From the NCBI GenBank assembly GCA_948567375.1, contig OX419755.1:67956944-68020943 (forward strand): 64,000 nucleotides of DNA. The letters run 5' to 3'. The position numbers and the translations under genes were made by a program. The notes below the pieces were generated by a model. The model saw only the letters and a program-made list of their open reading frames with translations. It was not told where the DNA came from and ran no database searches. This DNA comes from Lunularia cruciata. Taxonomy: Eukaryota > Streptophyta > Marchantiopsida > Lunulariales > Lunulariaceae. This document shows, in pieces, positions 34,125-46,593 of this stretch (positions are counted from its first letter, which is position 1; every line of letters starts with the position of its first letter).

Positions 34125-37100
34125 TCACGCGCACATAACTTGATCACAGGCTTGTAGAGCCTGCCCGGCGAAAAATCTCACATCTACATCAGGATCTTCG
34201 TTCAACTCCAGTAAACATGGACGAATCGTTTGCTCTACTACCTGCAAATCAAAGCTCCATACTTAATATATTGAGTACTGGAATATAGAACCCGTTGCAA
34301 AACAACCCAGCTCCATGCTTAATATACTTTTAAATTCATTCATGGTAAGCACCCCCATCTTGGACTAGTCTAAAACCTCAGCAACAAAGAACTCCAACAA
34401 ATGTTAACCATGAAGTGAATTTCTAATCTTGCCCAATAGAATCAACCATAGTGAAGCTAAACAATCTGCAATCCAAACTAGTTAGTATATACTGTCCAAG
34501 AAAGAGCCATACCGTCGAATCTACAATCGGAATCATTGACTGGAGCATTTTAGCCACATTGAATTTGATGTTGGGAACCCTGTACACAGATTTTCAAGAC
34601 ATTAATAAAAGAAGTTCCTGGTGTTAAAGGTCAACTGTAATCACTGGAATACTTACGCAGAATAGAACAACATCAATGTCTGTATCCATCTAAAGGAGGT
34701 AAGATAGACCAAGGTGGCAGACTCTTACTCCAACTGAAGCGAAGATTCTTTATACCTGTCTTTTGCTGCGTTTATGACGACGGGAAGCATAGTCTGGCAG
34801 GTAACTTCTGCACCAACAACCGGCGCCAGCATGGATATGGCAGATAGCACAGTCATGCGGTAGAGATAGTGAGGATTGTTTATCATTTCAAGCACCTGCG
34901 AATCACCCCACCCGAAAGAGATTAAAACCAAAAAGGTCGTACAGGACAGTCTCGCCATGGCACCACTATTAAAGATCCCCTGATTCTGAAGGTTCGTTCT
35001 AGAAACCCACGCCACAGAGCAAACTTTCACATGCCGTGAAGTCTTTGACTTAAAATACAACGTGCAGCCTGGATTGAAGTGCTGTACTAGCTAGCTCTGG
35101 AACTTTGTGTCCAACAACAAGATGACCAAAGACACTTTACATATGAGATGTTCAGAAACCCGCGACTTACAAGCACCACCACATCACCAGCAAAGAAATA
35201 GAACTATATAAGTATTTATCAGCATATTTCCTCTCAGCCGGTACTACATACAACGCACCTGTGGAATGATATGCTGCATGGCCCACTCTCGACCGAACTC
35301 TTCAGCCAGCCTCTTCAAATTGTTTGCAGCTGCTTCTCTAATAGAGTACACCTACATGAACATTTGGTGGACCACAGGGTACATGTTACAACAGATGTGG
35401 GAATCTGCATATGGTTTCCCTGACGTATAAACAAGTCATTTCAGAGCCCTCGACACTATCTGTGGCTTCTTGTGATCCTCCAACTTGGAGAACTCTGCAA
35501 AAGATCAGCAAGGAGTGCAAAGACAGCGAGGAGGTTCCCAAAGTAACGGAAAGTAGCACAAGGTGCGTGAGTTCTGAAAACCTGATCGCCAAGCCACTGC
35601 ATGCAGAGGTTGCCAAGCTTCTCATCAAAAAAGTCCACACCCAGCTGACTTGCTAGTAGAGGAATGTATTCTATGATGGCTAGCCGAACACGCCAATGTC
35701 TATCTTCTGCTAGCTCGACAATGGCAGGCAGCAAAGATTGTGATAACAGATCGATACCAATCACCTGTGAAACCAGATTAAGCTGTCTCAGTCAGTACAA
35801 CAAAGACGCAATCAATCGCATGTTAGGATACTGATCCCCGGGAGCGGGACATCACAGGGAAGGAGCGATGATTGACCTTCAACGAATACTACATGCGGAG
35901 GAATAAGTAGGCATATGCCCCACTCTCTGCAGTTACAAACGACAACTAGCATAGCAAACACACAAAAAATAGACTGCTAAGTGGGGGCGAATTACTTAAA
36001 GCAGGATCTCTCTGCTACCTTGACTGCCATTTGCTAAAAGAATCACTGTCATCCTGCAGGTAGAAGTTAGAGAAGTGGCCGGTACCTGGTTCACTTGATC
36101 AAGTTTGCTAATTATGTTCAGCCTCACATCCGGGAACTCGTCTTTTAAAAGTGCAAGAAAGATCGGCAAGAGTTGCTCAATCGTCGCCTCCTGAACAGAG
36201 ATAGAAGAAGATATATGGGTTGAGATAAAGTAACGTGAAAGCGTACTAATTGTCAGTTGCAATATTCGATAGGCACTGCATTAAAACAGACGAGGTTTCA
36301 AGTACCTAGTAGAGACCTAAACGATCAAATGCCAGTATTTCATAAAGAGACATACTTGAACCACCAACATTTGCCCAAGTAAGAAACCAAATATTTTACC
36401 ACACCTTTCCTAAAAGTGGAGCCATCCCCATGATGACAGAGGCCAGGGCTGCACGAACGTGCTGCGAAGAGTCTGTTGACAGTTCCTGCAATGATCAACC
36501 GCAATGAATTGGTGAGAGAGGTACTGAAGCTTTAACTTTGACGGTACTGAAGCTTTAACTTTCACATGTCTTGGGACAATTTTCGTCGGAGAAAGGATAT
36601 ATTAGGACGGGAAGCTAAAGTACTCCGGAAGAGAAAGAGTGAGCTGCTAGAACGGTCAAGTGACTCGCGTTGTGCTTCAGCTTGAGGATGTGACAGTACG
36701 TCTAGAGTTCTAATGACTGAATAAAGCTTTAAGAAGGTCTTCAAATTACAAAGGTGTGAATTGATGACGAACCTTAACACATGGCAGGATATGCTGGATA
36801 GCAGATGGGGGGCTGATGATACCACAGAACTTAGTAACTTTCCCTGCTGCCGCAATCCGTACTTCAGCCTCGTTGTCACGGAGTAAACGCACGTATGCTG
36901 GAACAAGCTCCGTTCTTCATTTTCAAGAGAAGTACATGATTGAGTCAAACTGCAAATACATCTGTATGGCCGTAATCTGTGGGAGAATCTTGACCTAGGT
37001 ACAAACTTTAAGGGTATATCAGGCAAGGGTATTACTTAAAGAAAAAGAACTGCTCATACAGGGTCATCAAAGAAATGGTTCGAACTGGGACACCGAGACA

Positions 37101-39598
37101 AAGTACACCTCAAACGATGCAGAAGCAGAACAGAAGATCTTTGTTAAGGAGAAGATATAACCTATTCCCAAATGTGAGAACGAAGGCCCGTGGCAGAGTA
37201 ATGTCTCTGAACGCTCTAAACATGTCACTACAGTTTCAGACAAGACCACTAAAATGACGAAACAAGAGGTCCTTACTTTGTGGGCTCTGGCCCAACTGCT
37301 TCACAGAGCTCGTACAGTTGATTGGCTACCATGTATCTTACCCTCCATGACTTGTCCTGATCATTGGAAATATTTAGTTAGTAACGACAAGGTCCAGCAC
37401 CTTTGACAAAGAAATCTGCTAAAACTGACGAACAGTAGGGCTGCAATGAAACACTCGATGCTACAGTACAAAGCCGACAGTAACTCATAGATTGAGTAAG
37501 ATAAGGTTAAGGGATAACGACCCCATCGTCTAGTGGCCTAGGACACCTCTCTTTCAAGGAGGCGAACACAACATTTAATCAGATTTTGAGCAAGAGTACG
37601 AGCTGCAAGGAACTCGCTAGCCTAGAAACTGGGTTGTCATACGGCAAAGTACAGTACGACAGTACTAATAACCATGAGGTAACAACCATCCAAGAATAAT
37701 AGTTAGACATGCGACATACCTGTGAAAAGGAGACAATCACTGGCAAAATGTTTGTGATACAGTCAGCAGGCTCAAGTAGCTTTCCTAGAGCGGCACATCC
37801 TTCAACTGATAGTAATCTCACAGAATCTTGATCTGCCAAAACGCACTCGAGTCAGCAAAGTGAACCAAGCTGAGACCATTAGAAAAGAAAAGCTTGAAAA
37901 GTTGGAAATCCGTACAGAAAGCTAACGTATAGAGCCACACCGTCTTGAGTAAGATCCCTGAAGAGAGTCATGATGTCCGTTTTCAAATAACTTGATTCCA
38001 CGGTTGCTGCAAACTTTCCCAGGTTCAAGCCAGCGGATCTCCTGACCATGGGCATATCATCATGACACAGCTGATTGTAGACTGATCTCAACTCAGCACG
38101 AAGAAGATCCGGGGCACTCGGATAAGCAATGTGGAAGAGCCCACAGGCGGAAACACGGGCGGTGAACCACTCGCCAGCACCCAGTCTCTGCGAAATGCAG
38201 AATAACTTAAGAGGAGTTTTGTGTATTTTTAAACGGACAACTTGAATTCTTTTAAATCATGTTGCAACCTGTGGTGAGTGAAGTGTGATTATGCATAAGC
38301 CAGGTACATGTAGACTATCCCATAAATGACGATTAAGCCTTGTACATTCACCTAAAGGAATCCGCATCCAGCCTTAAATATTCTCCTCGGTATCAGCGTC
38401 ACCAAAACAACAGGTTACAATTTTGTATCCATCTTAATGCCAGTGCCCCTGATATGTCCACATAGTAACAGGATTCTTGGCCTGGAATGTATTTACTTCA
38501 TAATCCTTTTACTGGTCTAATTTCACAATGAAACCTTGATACCCAGAAAAATTCGGATCCGATGAAAATCGGGAGCCACCACAAGCAGAACCTCACAAGG
38601 CCCTGCGAGACCATCTAGTAGAAGAAGAGGGAGGAGAACGAATTCTTGAAGGTCGGGAAGGCCTCCCAACCCTTGCAGAATTTTGTTGAATATTCCACTC
38701 GCATTAAGGGATAGAGATAAAATTTTCAGACAATCCCATAAGACCATTGTCACCCTTTCTACTCCGTGCCCGAACGTGATCCGTATCAACCTCAGGATAC
38801 GTACATTGCGCACACCCACGATGTCTCTATCTCAAGATGAGTGCCCCTCGCCCGTTGAGCTCGAGCTCTACAGAATGACTAGGGTTCATCTGAATTTCTC
38901 CCAAAGACCCAAGAAAATAATGCTAATGCTCACGAGGCACAACGGCAGTTGCTGAAGACGGTGAAAAATTGGAATGAAGTTTAAAGCATGTACGGACCAA
39001 TACAGACCAACCAGGGGACACGATTAACATAAATTTAATAAACGATGGAGTTGGAAGTAAAAAGTTGATTGCTTGAACCCGAAATCGAGGTGGTACGACC
39101 ATTTGATCGCCATCCGACTCTCGAAGTACGGTTGGCGCATTAACAGACTTCACTAACCAGCAGTTTAAAAATGGAGAAGCACGCAAGAAGAGCATAGTCT
39201 CTCACCTTGACCAAAGGAATAAACCAGTCGACCACATCTCGCTCCTTCATTTGAGATCCAATCTTACAAAGAGACTCCACAGCCTTGTCCCGCACGACAG
39301 TCTCCTCGACCGTGCACAGAGTTTCCAATGGCGGGAGCAGCACATGTGCATGCTCAACCCCTCCGACATGAGAAATGAACGACCCCAATTCTTCGGCCAT
39401 CGCGAGCAGAACCTCGTCATCGTCATCGTTGTTCTCACTCAGAAATGGGATAAGCTCCTTCCGCGTCCTGTCCTCTCCAAGCGCCCGCGCGATTGTCGAA
39501 AGGCGGCGGATGGAATTCAACCTCAGCTGAATATCATCGTTCTTTAGCTCGTCTATCAATATTGCAATCGGATACAGTGGCTCATCCACCATGGCCAT
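34125..39598 (-). CDS. PP2AA: PP2A 65-kDa scaffolding subunit A (HEAT-repeat protein), 12 exons
   Basis: Structural A subunit of protein phosphatase 2A; it holds the catalytic C and regulatory B subunits through about 15 HEAT repeats. Minus-strand exons: 39598-39206, 38187-37941, 37832-37720, 37356-37277, 36914-36773, 36485-36405, 36190-36086, 35764-35582, 35351-35259, 34895-34756, 34579-34513 and 34241-34125. All introns are GT-AG and the phases fit, giving 586 aa against 587-588 in flowering plants. Signatures include [20 protein letters not shown] at the start, [40 protein letters not shown] and [18 protein letters not shown]. The start codon is fixed by the conserved MAMVDEP. No lesion is seen. 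It is very conserved, so expression is probably housekeeping. Confidence 0.96.
37519..37564 (+). tRNA. Truncated plastid-type tRNA-Glu (UUC) fragment
   Basis: The segment begins GACCCCATCGTCTAGTGGCC, then has a D-arm and an anticodon arm with stem CCTCT/GGAGG and loop CTTTCAA, whose anticodon is TTC. This matches the 5' half of bacterial/plastid trnE-UUC, not the nuclear type. The T-arm and 3' acceptor strand are absent: after 37564 the sequence departs. It sits in the PP2A-A intron 37357-37719 on the opposite strand. It is a fragment, probably from plastid DNA transfer or a tRNA-derived repeat, and is not a functional gene. Confidence 0.65.
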
Positions 39599-40224
39599 CG
39601 CGACCTCAAACCAAACCTCAAAATGCTCCCCGTCCTCCCTTTCCCTGTCCTACAACCTCCACCTCCTCCTCCTCCGCCCCAGTCTACAACCCAAACTTCT
39701 CTATTCCTCCTCGCCCTGGACGAGATCTGACAACCAAAACGATCGCTCTCGCTCCTTCGCTGGCGCGCTTCCACGAAGACTGACCCCCACTCGACAAATC
39801 GTTCGTCCCCAGCAGAATGTCGTTGTTTACTTTTCTCCACACCTGTGCTTCAGCCTCTCCCTCTTCCTCACCGCCAGCACCACCACGACCACCACCAACA
39901 ACAACAACAACAGCAGCAGCAGTGGCAATGCCGAGCAGCGAGACTTCAGTCGTCTTCGTAGTAAGCCGGCATCCGCTCGTCCTCGTCCTCCTCCTGTTCT
40001 GTTCCTGCTCGTCCCGACCTCGTCTGTTCCTCGTTGGAACGCTTTCGAGCTCCTTCCGCTCGCCGCTTTTTCCACCCCTAAACTCCTTAATGTATCGCCG
40101 GAAATGGACGCCGCGTTCCAAACTGGTTTTGCTCAACTAATTCCCATCCATAAGTCGAGTCTTGTGGACTGGGCCAAATTTGTCACTTTGATATGTCATA
40201 TCTATACGGTCGATGCCCATCAAC
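39599..40224 (-). promoter_or_regulatory. PP2A-A upstream/5' UTR region with trinucleotide runs
   Basis: It lies just upstream of the PP2A-A start. On the plus strand it is CT-rich, with (CCACCA), (CAA) and (CAG) runs at about 39883-39925. Several overlapping frames on both strands are low-complexity shadows. The compositional change to AT-rich DNA at about 40225 may mark the end of the gene's regulatory region. Confidence 0.5.
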
Positions 40225-43200
40225 TCACATTGACGAGAATAATATTTTAATCGATAGAGGGTTCCCTTCAATCGACCACTCTAAAATCGAAATACCATTT
40301 TTCTCTAACAAGGAGATATGTTTTGTTGGATTTCCATAATTTTTATCAAAACTTAGTATGAAACTGAGGGAGGAGATGCACATTTTCGCGTGAGATATTC
40401 TTACATACAGAAAGTAGAAAGGAAGTAGATGTTGGTGATAAGAGTATGGGGATAAGGTGTTCATCTCTTTGTGATGTGTTCAATACTTTTTGATGCTTCT
40501 TTCCTTTTTACTTATAAGAAATAGATTTATCTTTATGTGTCTCAAAGAACAAGAAGCGATATACTCTTTTGTTTTATAAAGGCGGTGATTCTTATATTAA
40601 TTAATGTAAAATGAATTTGTTAAATTAATGAACTATTTTTCTTTATTAATTTTTATCATTGCACCGTAATAATTATATAAATATATTTCCATATGATGAT
40701 ATTAAGACCGAGTCCATAAAATATTCTGCTCAAAATTCAAAGCCATAAAGAAAAAATCACATAGATAGTCCCGTATCTCTATGTCTTTACATTAGCAATC
40801 TTGGGGGTTGAATGCTTGGAACAAGGTTGCTTGAACTTTGATATACCTTAGCGGTTTTATTAGAGAAAATTTATAATAATCATAGAATAATGATGAAATA
40901 GTTATTATTTTCTCTTCTATGAGTTAACTTAATTATTACTTAAAACTACCAAAGTTATAACTAGCTTAATTGAGGACACTTTAGCTTCAACTAGGCAAGC
41001 GGTAAATACCTTATACACAACTTACCTTGCTAAGACTAAAAACAATGAGGTGAACATGGACAATATTCCATATTTTGTTCCTCTTTCAACCTATATAATT
41101 ATATCATATTAGCTCCTGAAAGTAAGAATCTAAGTACCTATAACCACCTTTTGAATATTTATTTATTAATTATGTTATTTAATTTTTTATAAATACAATG
41201 TAAGCTTCTTTTAGTGTTTATATATGAACTAAACTATTTTTTTATTTTTTTATTACTATAGCATTAAATAGGAACTTGATATCAGGCTATCTTATCTTAC
41301 AAGATAACTGAATAAAAGATAGTAATTTTTAACCTTTGATTATAGCGTGTATTTATATTGTTAAAGTCCATACGTATGCCCCGTATAATCACGTTTATAA
41401 ATAGATTTTCATCTATATTTTATAAAATAATTTACGAATATAATTTAAGCCCTACAAATGTAAAGGTAGTATCAGGTCGTCGGTTAGAGGAGGATGGTGA
41501 TGAAGATCTTAGTTATCGTGCTCCAACTTAGAAAATGTAAACAACAAACAAAGTTGGTTTATCAAGGTAGGTAAGATTCGGAGGGAAAACTCACGCACGA
41601 GTACGAGTACCAACATATCAATTAAGAAAAATAAAGAATAAAAAGAATGTTTAATATTTTATAATTATAACTAATATTAATAATTTATTATAAATCGTCT
41701 TTAAAATTTAAATTTATACTTTAAACTCCTTAGTTTATGTTACTTTAGCTTAAAACCATAACTAAAATCATTACCATAATCATCAAGGTTTAGTTTAGTT
41801 TAGTTTTAACAATACATTTTCTTAAGAATCAAATGTGTACATAGTCATCCTGTATCATTATTCTAATTTTTTGTTTAAATTTATTTTTTAATTATCAGAT
41901 TTAACTTAGAATATTATATACACACTAAAACTATTTTTTATTCACATATGATTTTTAAATAGTAAATATTAGTATAATTTAAATAATTTGTGTTACTTTT
42001 CATCATATTATTAGGATTAATAAGCATCTAATATTAGATGAAAAATATAAAATACAGTAAAAACTAGAAGAAAAAGAAGAACCCACCACCAAATACTAAG
42101 TAACTAGAAAGGAACAAAAATAGAAGCTAATATTTTAACATATGTATTTTAGAGATTTGCAAAGAAGATGACGATCTTACATCTCATATAAGACCTATTC
42201 AGATTTAGGAGAATTAAAAAGTTAAAAAATATAGATTAATATATTTTTTACTATCAACTACATAAATTTGGAATCAAAATACTACAAATATATAAATACT
42301 ATTCCATGTGATATCTATTGAGATCAAATAATTTTAAATTTAAGTTTGAAAATACAATAGTCAGATTAAAAGAGTAGATACCTTGATTATATGTTGTTAC
42401 GGTTAGATGATTCCAAAACAAAAGTTGAGTTTTTTGATATAAAATATTGTTCATATATCAAACTCAATCCAATAAGTGAGCCAATTTGGATATTTAAACT
42501 TCAAATAGAATCAGATCTAGTTTAATACCTAAAAATTGAATATCAATAAACAGAATTTTGATTTAGTTGTTATACTATTTGTACTATTTTTTTATCTAGT
42601 TTGCAAGGAGAACTATCTAATGGGTGTGGTTCTCATGAAGAATTGCGATCAAAATGCTTGATGATGGCTAATCTGTATTAAAGGTATCATTTTACATCAT
42701 ATGAGGACGGTTGATGGGGCCAATAGTATAAGTTCTCTTAGTTTTCCAACATAGTATATGGCAAATTTGGATTTGAGGGAGCTTGGTTTATCTAATTTAA
42801 GCATTTATAACTCTTTCTTGTGGTTAATGAAAGTAATCTAAAGGCTTTGTTTTGTAAGTATATGTTGGTTTGGAGCATAAAATGAGTTAGTCAAAGGAGT
42901 TTGAACTTTTGAGTTTGAGTTGTTAGTTATAGTGGAGGAAGCTAACTATTTATAGTTATAATATAGAGATTATTGTAGTAAAGTGTGTTGGGCTTGACTA
43001 TTTGTGATCAAGATCATTTGTTGCTGTGAATATCAAAATAATAAAGACTATATAGAGACTGTTGTGCTAAATTGTACTAGGCTTTGTGGTTTATGATAAT
43101 AGTAACTTTGTTGCAAGGTATCATGTACTATTATTTACACTACTTAGACAAATTGAGAGTACATGCCTAAAGCCATAAAACAAGGTTCTCATCTTTGATG

Positions 43201-43332
43201 TTGGTAGTATCTTTAGAGCTTATTTGGATGGGTGGTATCTATAATTAACTTAGCTTTGACATTCACTTAATGCAATTGACATGCTTGGTATTTTTTAAGA
43301 GGTGTTTGAAAAATTCATCAATTAATCATCAA
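40225..43332. other. AT-rich block of about 3.1 kb with no gene
   Basis: Base composition shifts sharply to A+T and no open frame or family motif is recognisable on either strand. It looks like heavily decayed repeat DNA, comparable to the AT-shifted 3' LTR of the copia element. It directly abuts the gypsy cluster. Confidence 0.55.
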
Positions 43333-43873
43333 TGTTGTGCGTATATACATCGCTACACAACATACATCTTTGTCAACATCATACACTATAGAAGCACAAC
43401 TCACACATAAGTCATACATAGACTCTAAAGTGCCACAATAATCAGATTGTTTACCACTCTCAACTCAACTCAAATCAGTACTTGATCTGTCACTCTATAA
43501 ACTGCCAACAACTAGGTATTGATTACAGTCAAGCCACACACACTCAAGCATAGAGAATCCAGGTGACGCTCGCCGGCCTCTATCCACCATAGCTAGGAAC
43601 TAGAAGGCTCAACATCAGAGAAGTGAGCTCTATGGAGCTGCACTTTGAAAGTATACCCCCTGAACTTGAGCTAGGTCTGAACCCTAACGGTCCTACTGAT
43701 GGCACACTTGACAATGAAAAGTGACGGTGGGCCCTACCGTGAAGTCAGTACCCCAAACACAAAATCTGACTGTCGAAAAGTAGTCTCTGAGAAACTGCTC
43801 AAATAACTCTAACTATTATCACTGCAACTCTAGTGTTCGAGCATCTAGATACGACACTACAAATGACGTGACA
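43333..43873 (-). repeat. Terminal (LTR-like) repeat of the PHD-bearing gypsy family
   Basis: It begins TGTTGTGCGTATATAC and ends GTGACA, so it has TG...CA ends. The first ~305 bp match 58568-58875, at the 3' side of the second copy. The remaining ~230 bp have no counterpart there. Immediately beyond it, 43876-43982 restarts the same terminal sequence. Confidence 0.6.
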
Positions 43874-43875
43874 GT

Positions 43876-43982
43876 TGTTGTGCGTATATACATTGCTACA
43901 CAACATACATCACTGTCAACATCATACATTATAGAAGCACAACTCACACATAAGTCATACAAAGACTCTAAAGTGCCACAAT
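43876..43982 (-). repeat. Second, partial terminal repeat in tandem
   Basis: It restarts with TGTTGTGCGTATATAC only two bases after the previous repeat and runs for about 107 bp before switching to the element's 3' untranslated sequence (CTAGCTGGCGGTTAGG...), which is shared with 58875-58910. Confidence 0.65.
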
Positions 43983-44149
43983 CGCTCCTCTAGCTGGCGG
44001 TTAGGTCCCTCTAACTCCAAATAGCCATCTACTCCAAGTATATGGTATACCCTATAATGGGTAAAGATTAGGAGGCCGAGTGCTATGGAGCCCCATCGTT
44101 AGTCGCTTGTCTGCAATCTATACCATATAAAGAATGAACTAGCTATAGG

Positions 44150-45543
44150 TCAAGTACATCTAGGACATAACCATTGTCCTTGAGGAACCACCGTGAGGGG
44201 AGGAGTCATACATGCCATATGCCATCCTCTCAAACAACCATCACACACTAACATAATAGCAACTCTACCAGAAGAGCCACATAACATACACCTCAAGCTT
44301 GCATGTACAAGTGCCAAGCTTGGGTCCATAGTACCATCAATGTTTGGAAGGTGGCATGGCGCACAATTGTGCACATGATCCTTCCAAACAACACCATCAC
44401 ATCCTTCCAACACAAGGAATCCAGATGGCAAAACCTCACGCACTCTCAAGATAGTGCGACATGTCAAAACATCAAGTGTCATTGGTACTATATGTTGTAG
44501 ATATACATAGTTGCATGGACAAAATTGATGGATTGAGGGTCTATAACCTCCTCCTTGAATGGTAGCATAGCGTAAAGTATCTCTATGCTGAGCAATTGCC
44601 AAGTTCTCAAAGGCCATCGACATCACTCTCCAAAAGATCTCTGCTCACTGAGAACATGCGCTCATCCATACATTGGGGTCATCCAAGTCCAAAACTACAG
44701 TAACATCTCAACAAATGGCTATAGGTAAATCTAGATCTCGTCCATAGAGTAGAAAGTACGGAGAGAAGGATGCTAAGGAGGCTTGCCGGCTGAATTGATA
44801 GCCCATGGCCAACCAAGGTAACTGGAGATCCCAATCTCCCAAGTGGCCTCTTTGCAAACCATACTTTGCAATCCTCTCTTCATTATCTGTACCACTCTCT
44901 TTGCTAAGCCATCTACCTTAGGGTGATCTCGAGATGTAGTACAATGATCAATCAAAGCCTTGTCACACAAGACCTAAAACTCTCCCAAGAACTATGTACC
45001 ATGATCAGTCAAAACCTCAGTTGGTGCACCAAAATGACTAAGAACTCGATCCAGGAATGAGTAAGCTGTCCCTTCACTAGACTTGTCAAGAAGTGCCACC
45101 AACTCAATCCACTTGGAGAAGTGCTCCACCATCACCAAAACATACCAATGATGTCTCATAGTCAGCGGTAAAGGTCTAGCAAAGTCCAAACTCCAACGGT
45201 AACCCAATCCCATGATAGGTAATGGGTGTAATTGTGCCGTAGGAGCATTGAATGATGCTCTAACTTGATCACAAACCACACATCTGGCAACAAACTATTG
45301 TACCTTGGTCTGCATACCGCACCACCAATAATGGCTCTGGAGTAAGCTATATGTAGGCTTTACTCCAAAATGTCCTAGCTCCTCATGAGCATGACGGACC
45401 AATTGTGGTCTCTGAGATGGAAGTGGTACTACTCGCACTCTACCATCCTCCCATACATGCAAAAGGTGTCTACCCTCCAATCTAAACCATTTGGCTCTCT
45501 GAAGAACACGGTCTCTCTCCTTGGCCCCAATTGTGCCACCCAC
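44150..45543 (-). pseudogene. Integrase and PHD finger remnant of gypsy copy 1
   Basis: The H2C2 zinc site reads HAHEELGHFG then CVVC. The integrase core has LDFARPL (first Asp), LTDHGT (second Asp) and DGLAKRVV, where the third catalytic residue, Glu in copy 2 (DGLAERVV), is Lys. Stops at 44992 and nearby replace GAG (Glu) and CAG (Gln) of copy 2. A frameshift lies between 44773 and 44626. The C-terminus holds an intact C4HC3 PHD finger (44153-44290): CMLC, CDGC, HMAC, CPRC. The integrase is inactive. Confidence 0.85.
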
Positions 45544-45729
45544 AACTAGTGCAAAGATAGTCCATCACTAAGACATCATCATGAATGTCTCACTAAACTT
45601 TACCAATATCTTCACTCTTTGGATCTGTGACCTCAATAACTTCTCTTGTATGCACTAAGAGAGATACCACCAAAGCCTCTGAAAATATACACGGAAAGGC
45701 CGATGCATGTCAACTTGGCACCATCTATT

Positions 45730-46590
45730 ATGACAACCCAACAAATATCACTTTGGCGGCAATCGGGTAAGTTAAGTTTGTTCCCGTAGAGATACGAGTC
45801 AAAATTGGTCAAATATGAAGTCAAACAGTAACAATGTAGTTCTTCTTGGTTGCGTCTTTAATCTCTTAGGTAGAAACCACACCCAGAAGAGAGTAATAAG
45901 CACTGATTTGCAATCTTGTCACAAATTCACACTTCTTAATCACAACACCATCAATTCTTTCCAAACAATCTTGATTGTGATGATTCAGGCTCCCCCAAAA
46001 ACGGCACTTCATTTCAAAACAACTTTGTCTCAGAATTATGTTCTACCCCTCCATTGAAGGCACAACTTCCTCAATCAAAATTGCTTCACATCAACTTGGC
46101 ACTGCACTCATAAATGCAGAATACTATCAACACTACAATTCCTCTCAAATCTATTGAGGCATTGCTCCACTTGCACTTCACTCAGGATCAAACACACAAA
46201 ATGAAGATCAAGGCTACAGAATCCAATATCCAACAAGCACACTGACTTGCACTTTGAATTTCTTCACACACTCACAATTACAAACACAAAGTTGATACTC
46301 AAAATCAAGCTTAAGCGACAAGCATTGCTTCACAACACTTTGCTTTATCTATTCTCAGAAATAATGAGCACTAAACAACAATTCTCTATAAATGCCACTC
46401 TTAAAGAATGAAGCAATTGACAATTATCTTCCTAATGTACCACTTCCTTACAACTCTACAAACTTGCATATCCAAAATGACAATGCACATCTTCATATCT
46501 GCCTCTTCCTATCTCAAAACTGTTGCTAATCCGATCCAATGTCTACTTCTTCCTTAGCTTTCAAACCCAAACCCGAAGTATCTTTACTTC
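45730..46590 (-). other. 3' flank / probable LTR region of gypsy B
   Basis: It starts TGACAACCC, the reverse complement of a typical LTR end (GGGTTGTCA), right where gypsy copy 1 is interrupted. It has no coding frame. I could not find a matching 5' LTR around 52.4 kb, so the LTR call is inference. Confidence 0.4.
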
Positions 46591-46593
46591 CTA

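Larger units (their letters stand above)
43333..45729 (-). mobile_element. Ty3/gypsy element with PHD finger, copy 1 (3' part only)
   Basis: This fragment keeps, on the minus strand, the zinc-binding H2C2 region, integrase core, GPY/F-like region, PHD finger and terminal repeat. It is colinear with 58568-60600. Similarity to that copy stops at about 45723, where other sequence (TGACAACCC...) begins, consistent with interruption by, or a junction with, the gypsy B element. Protease, methyltransferase and RT are not present here. Confidence 0.85.

Noticed and set aside
37519..37590. Functional tRNA-Glu gene
   Set aside because: The T-arm and 3' acceptor strand do not form, so it is only a fragment.
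39591..40250. Plus-strand frame of 219 codons with an Asn/Thr run
   Set aside because: It is antisense to the PP2A-A start and 5' region, and its composition comes from the trinucleotide runs.
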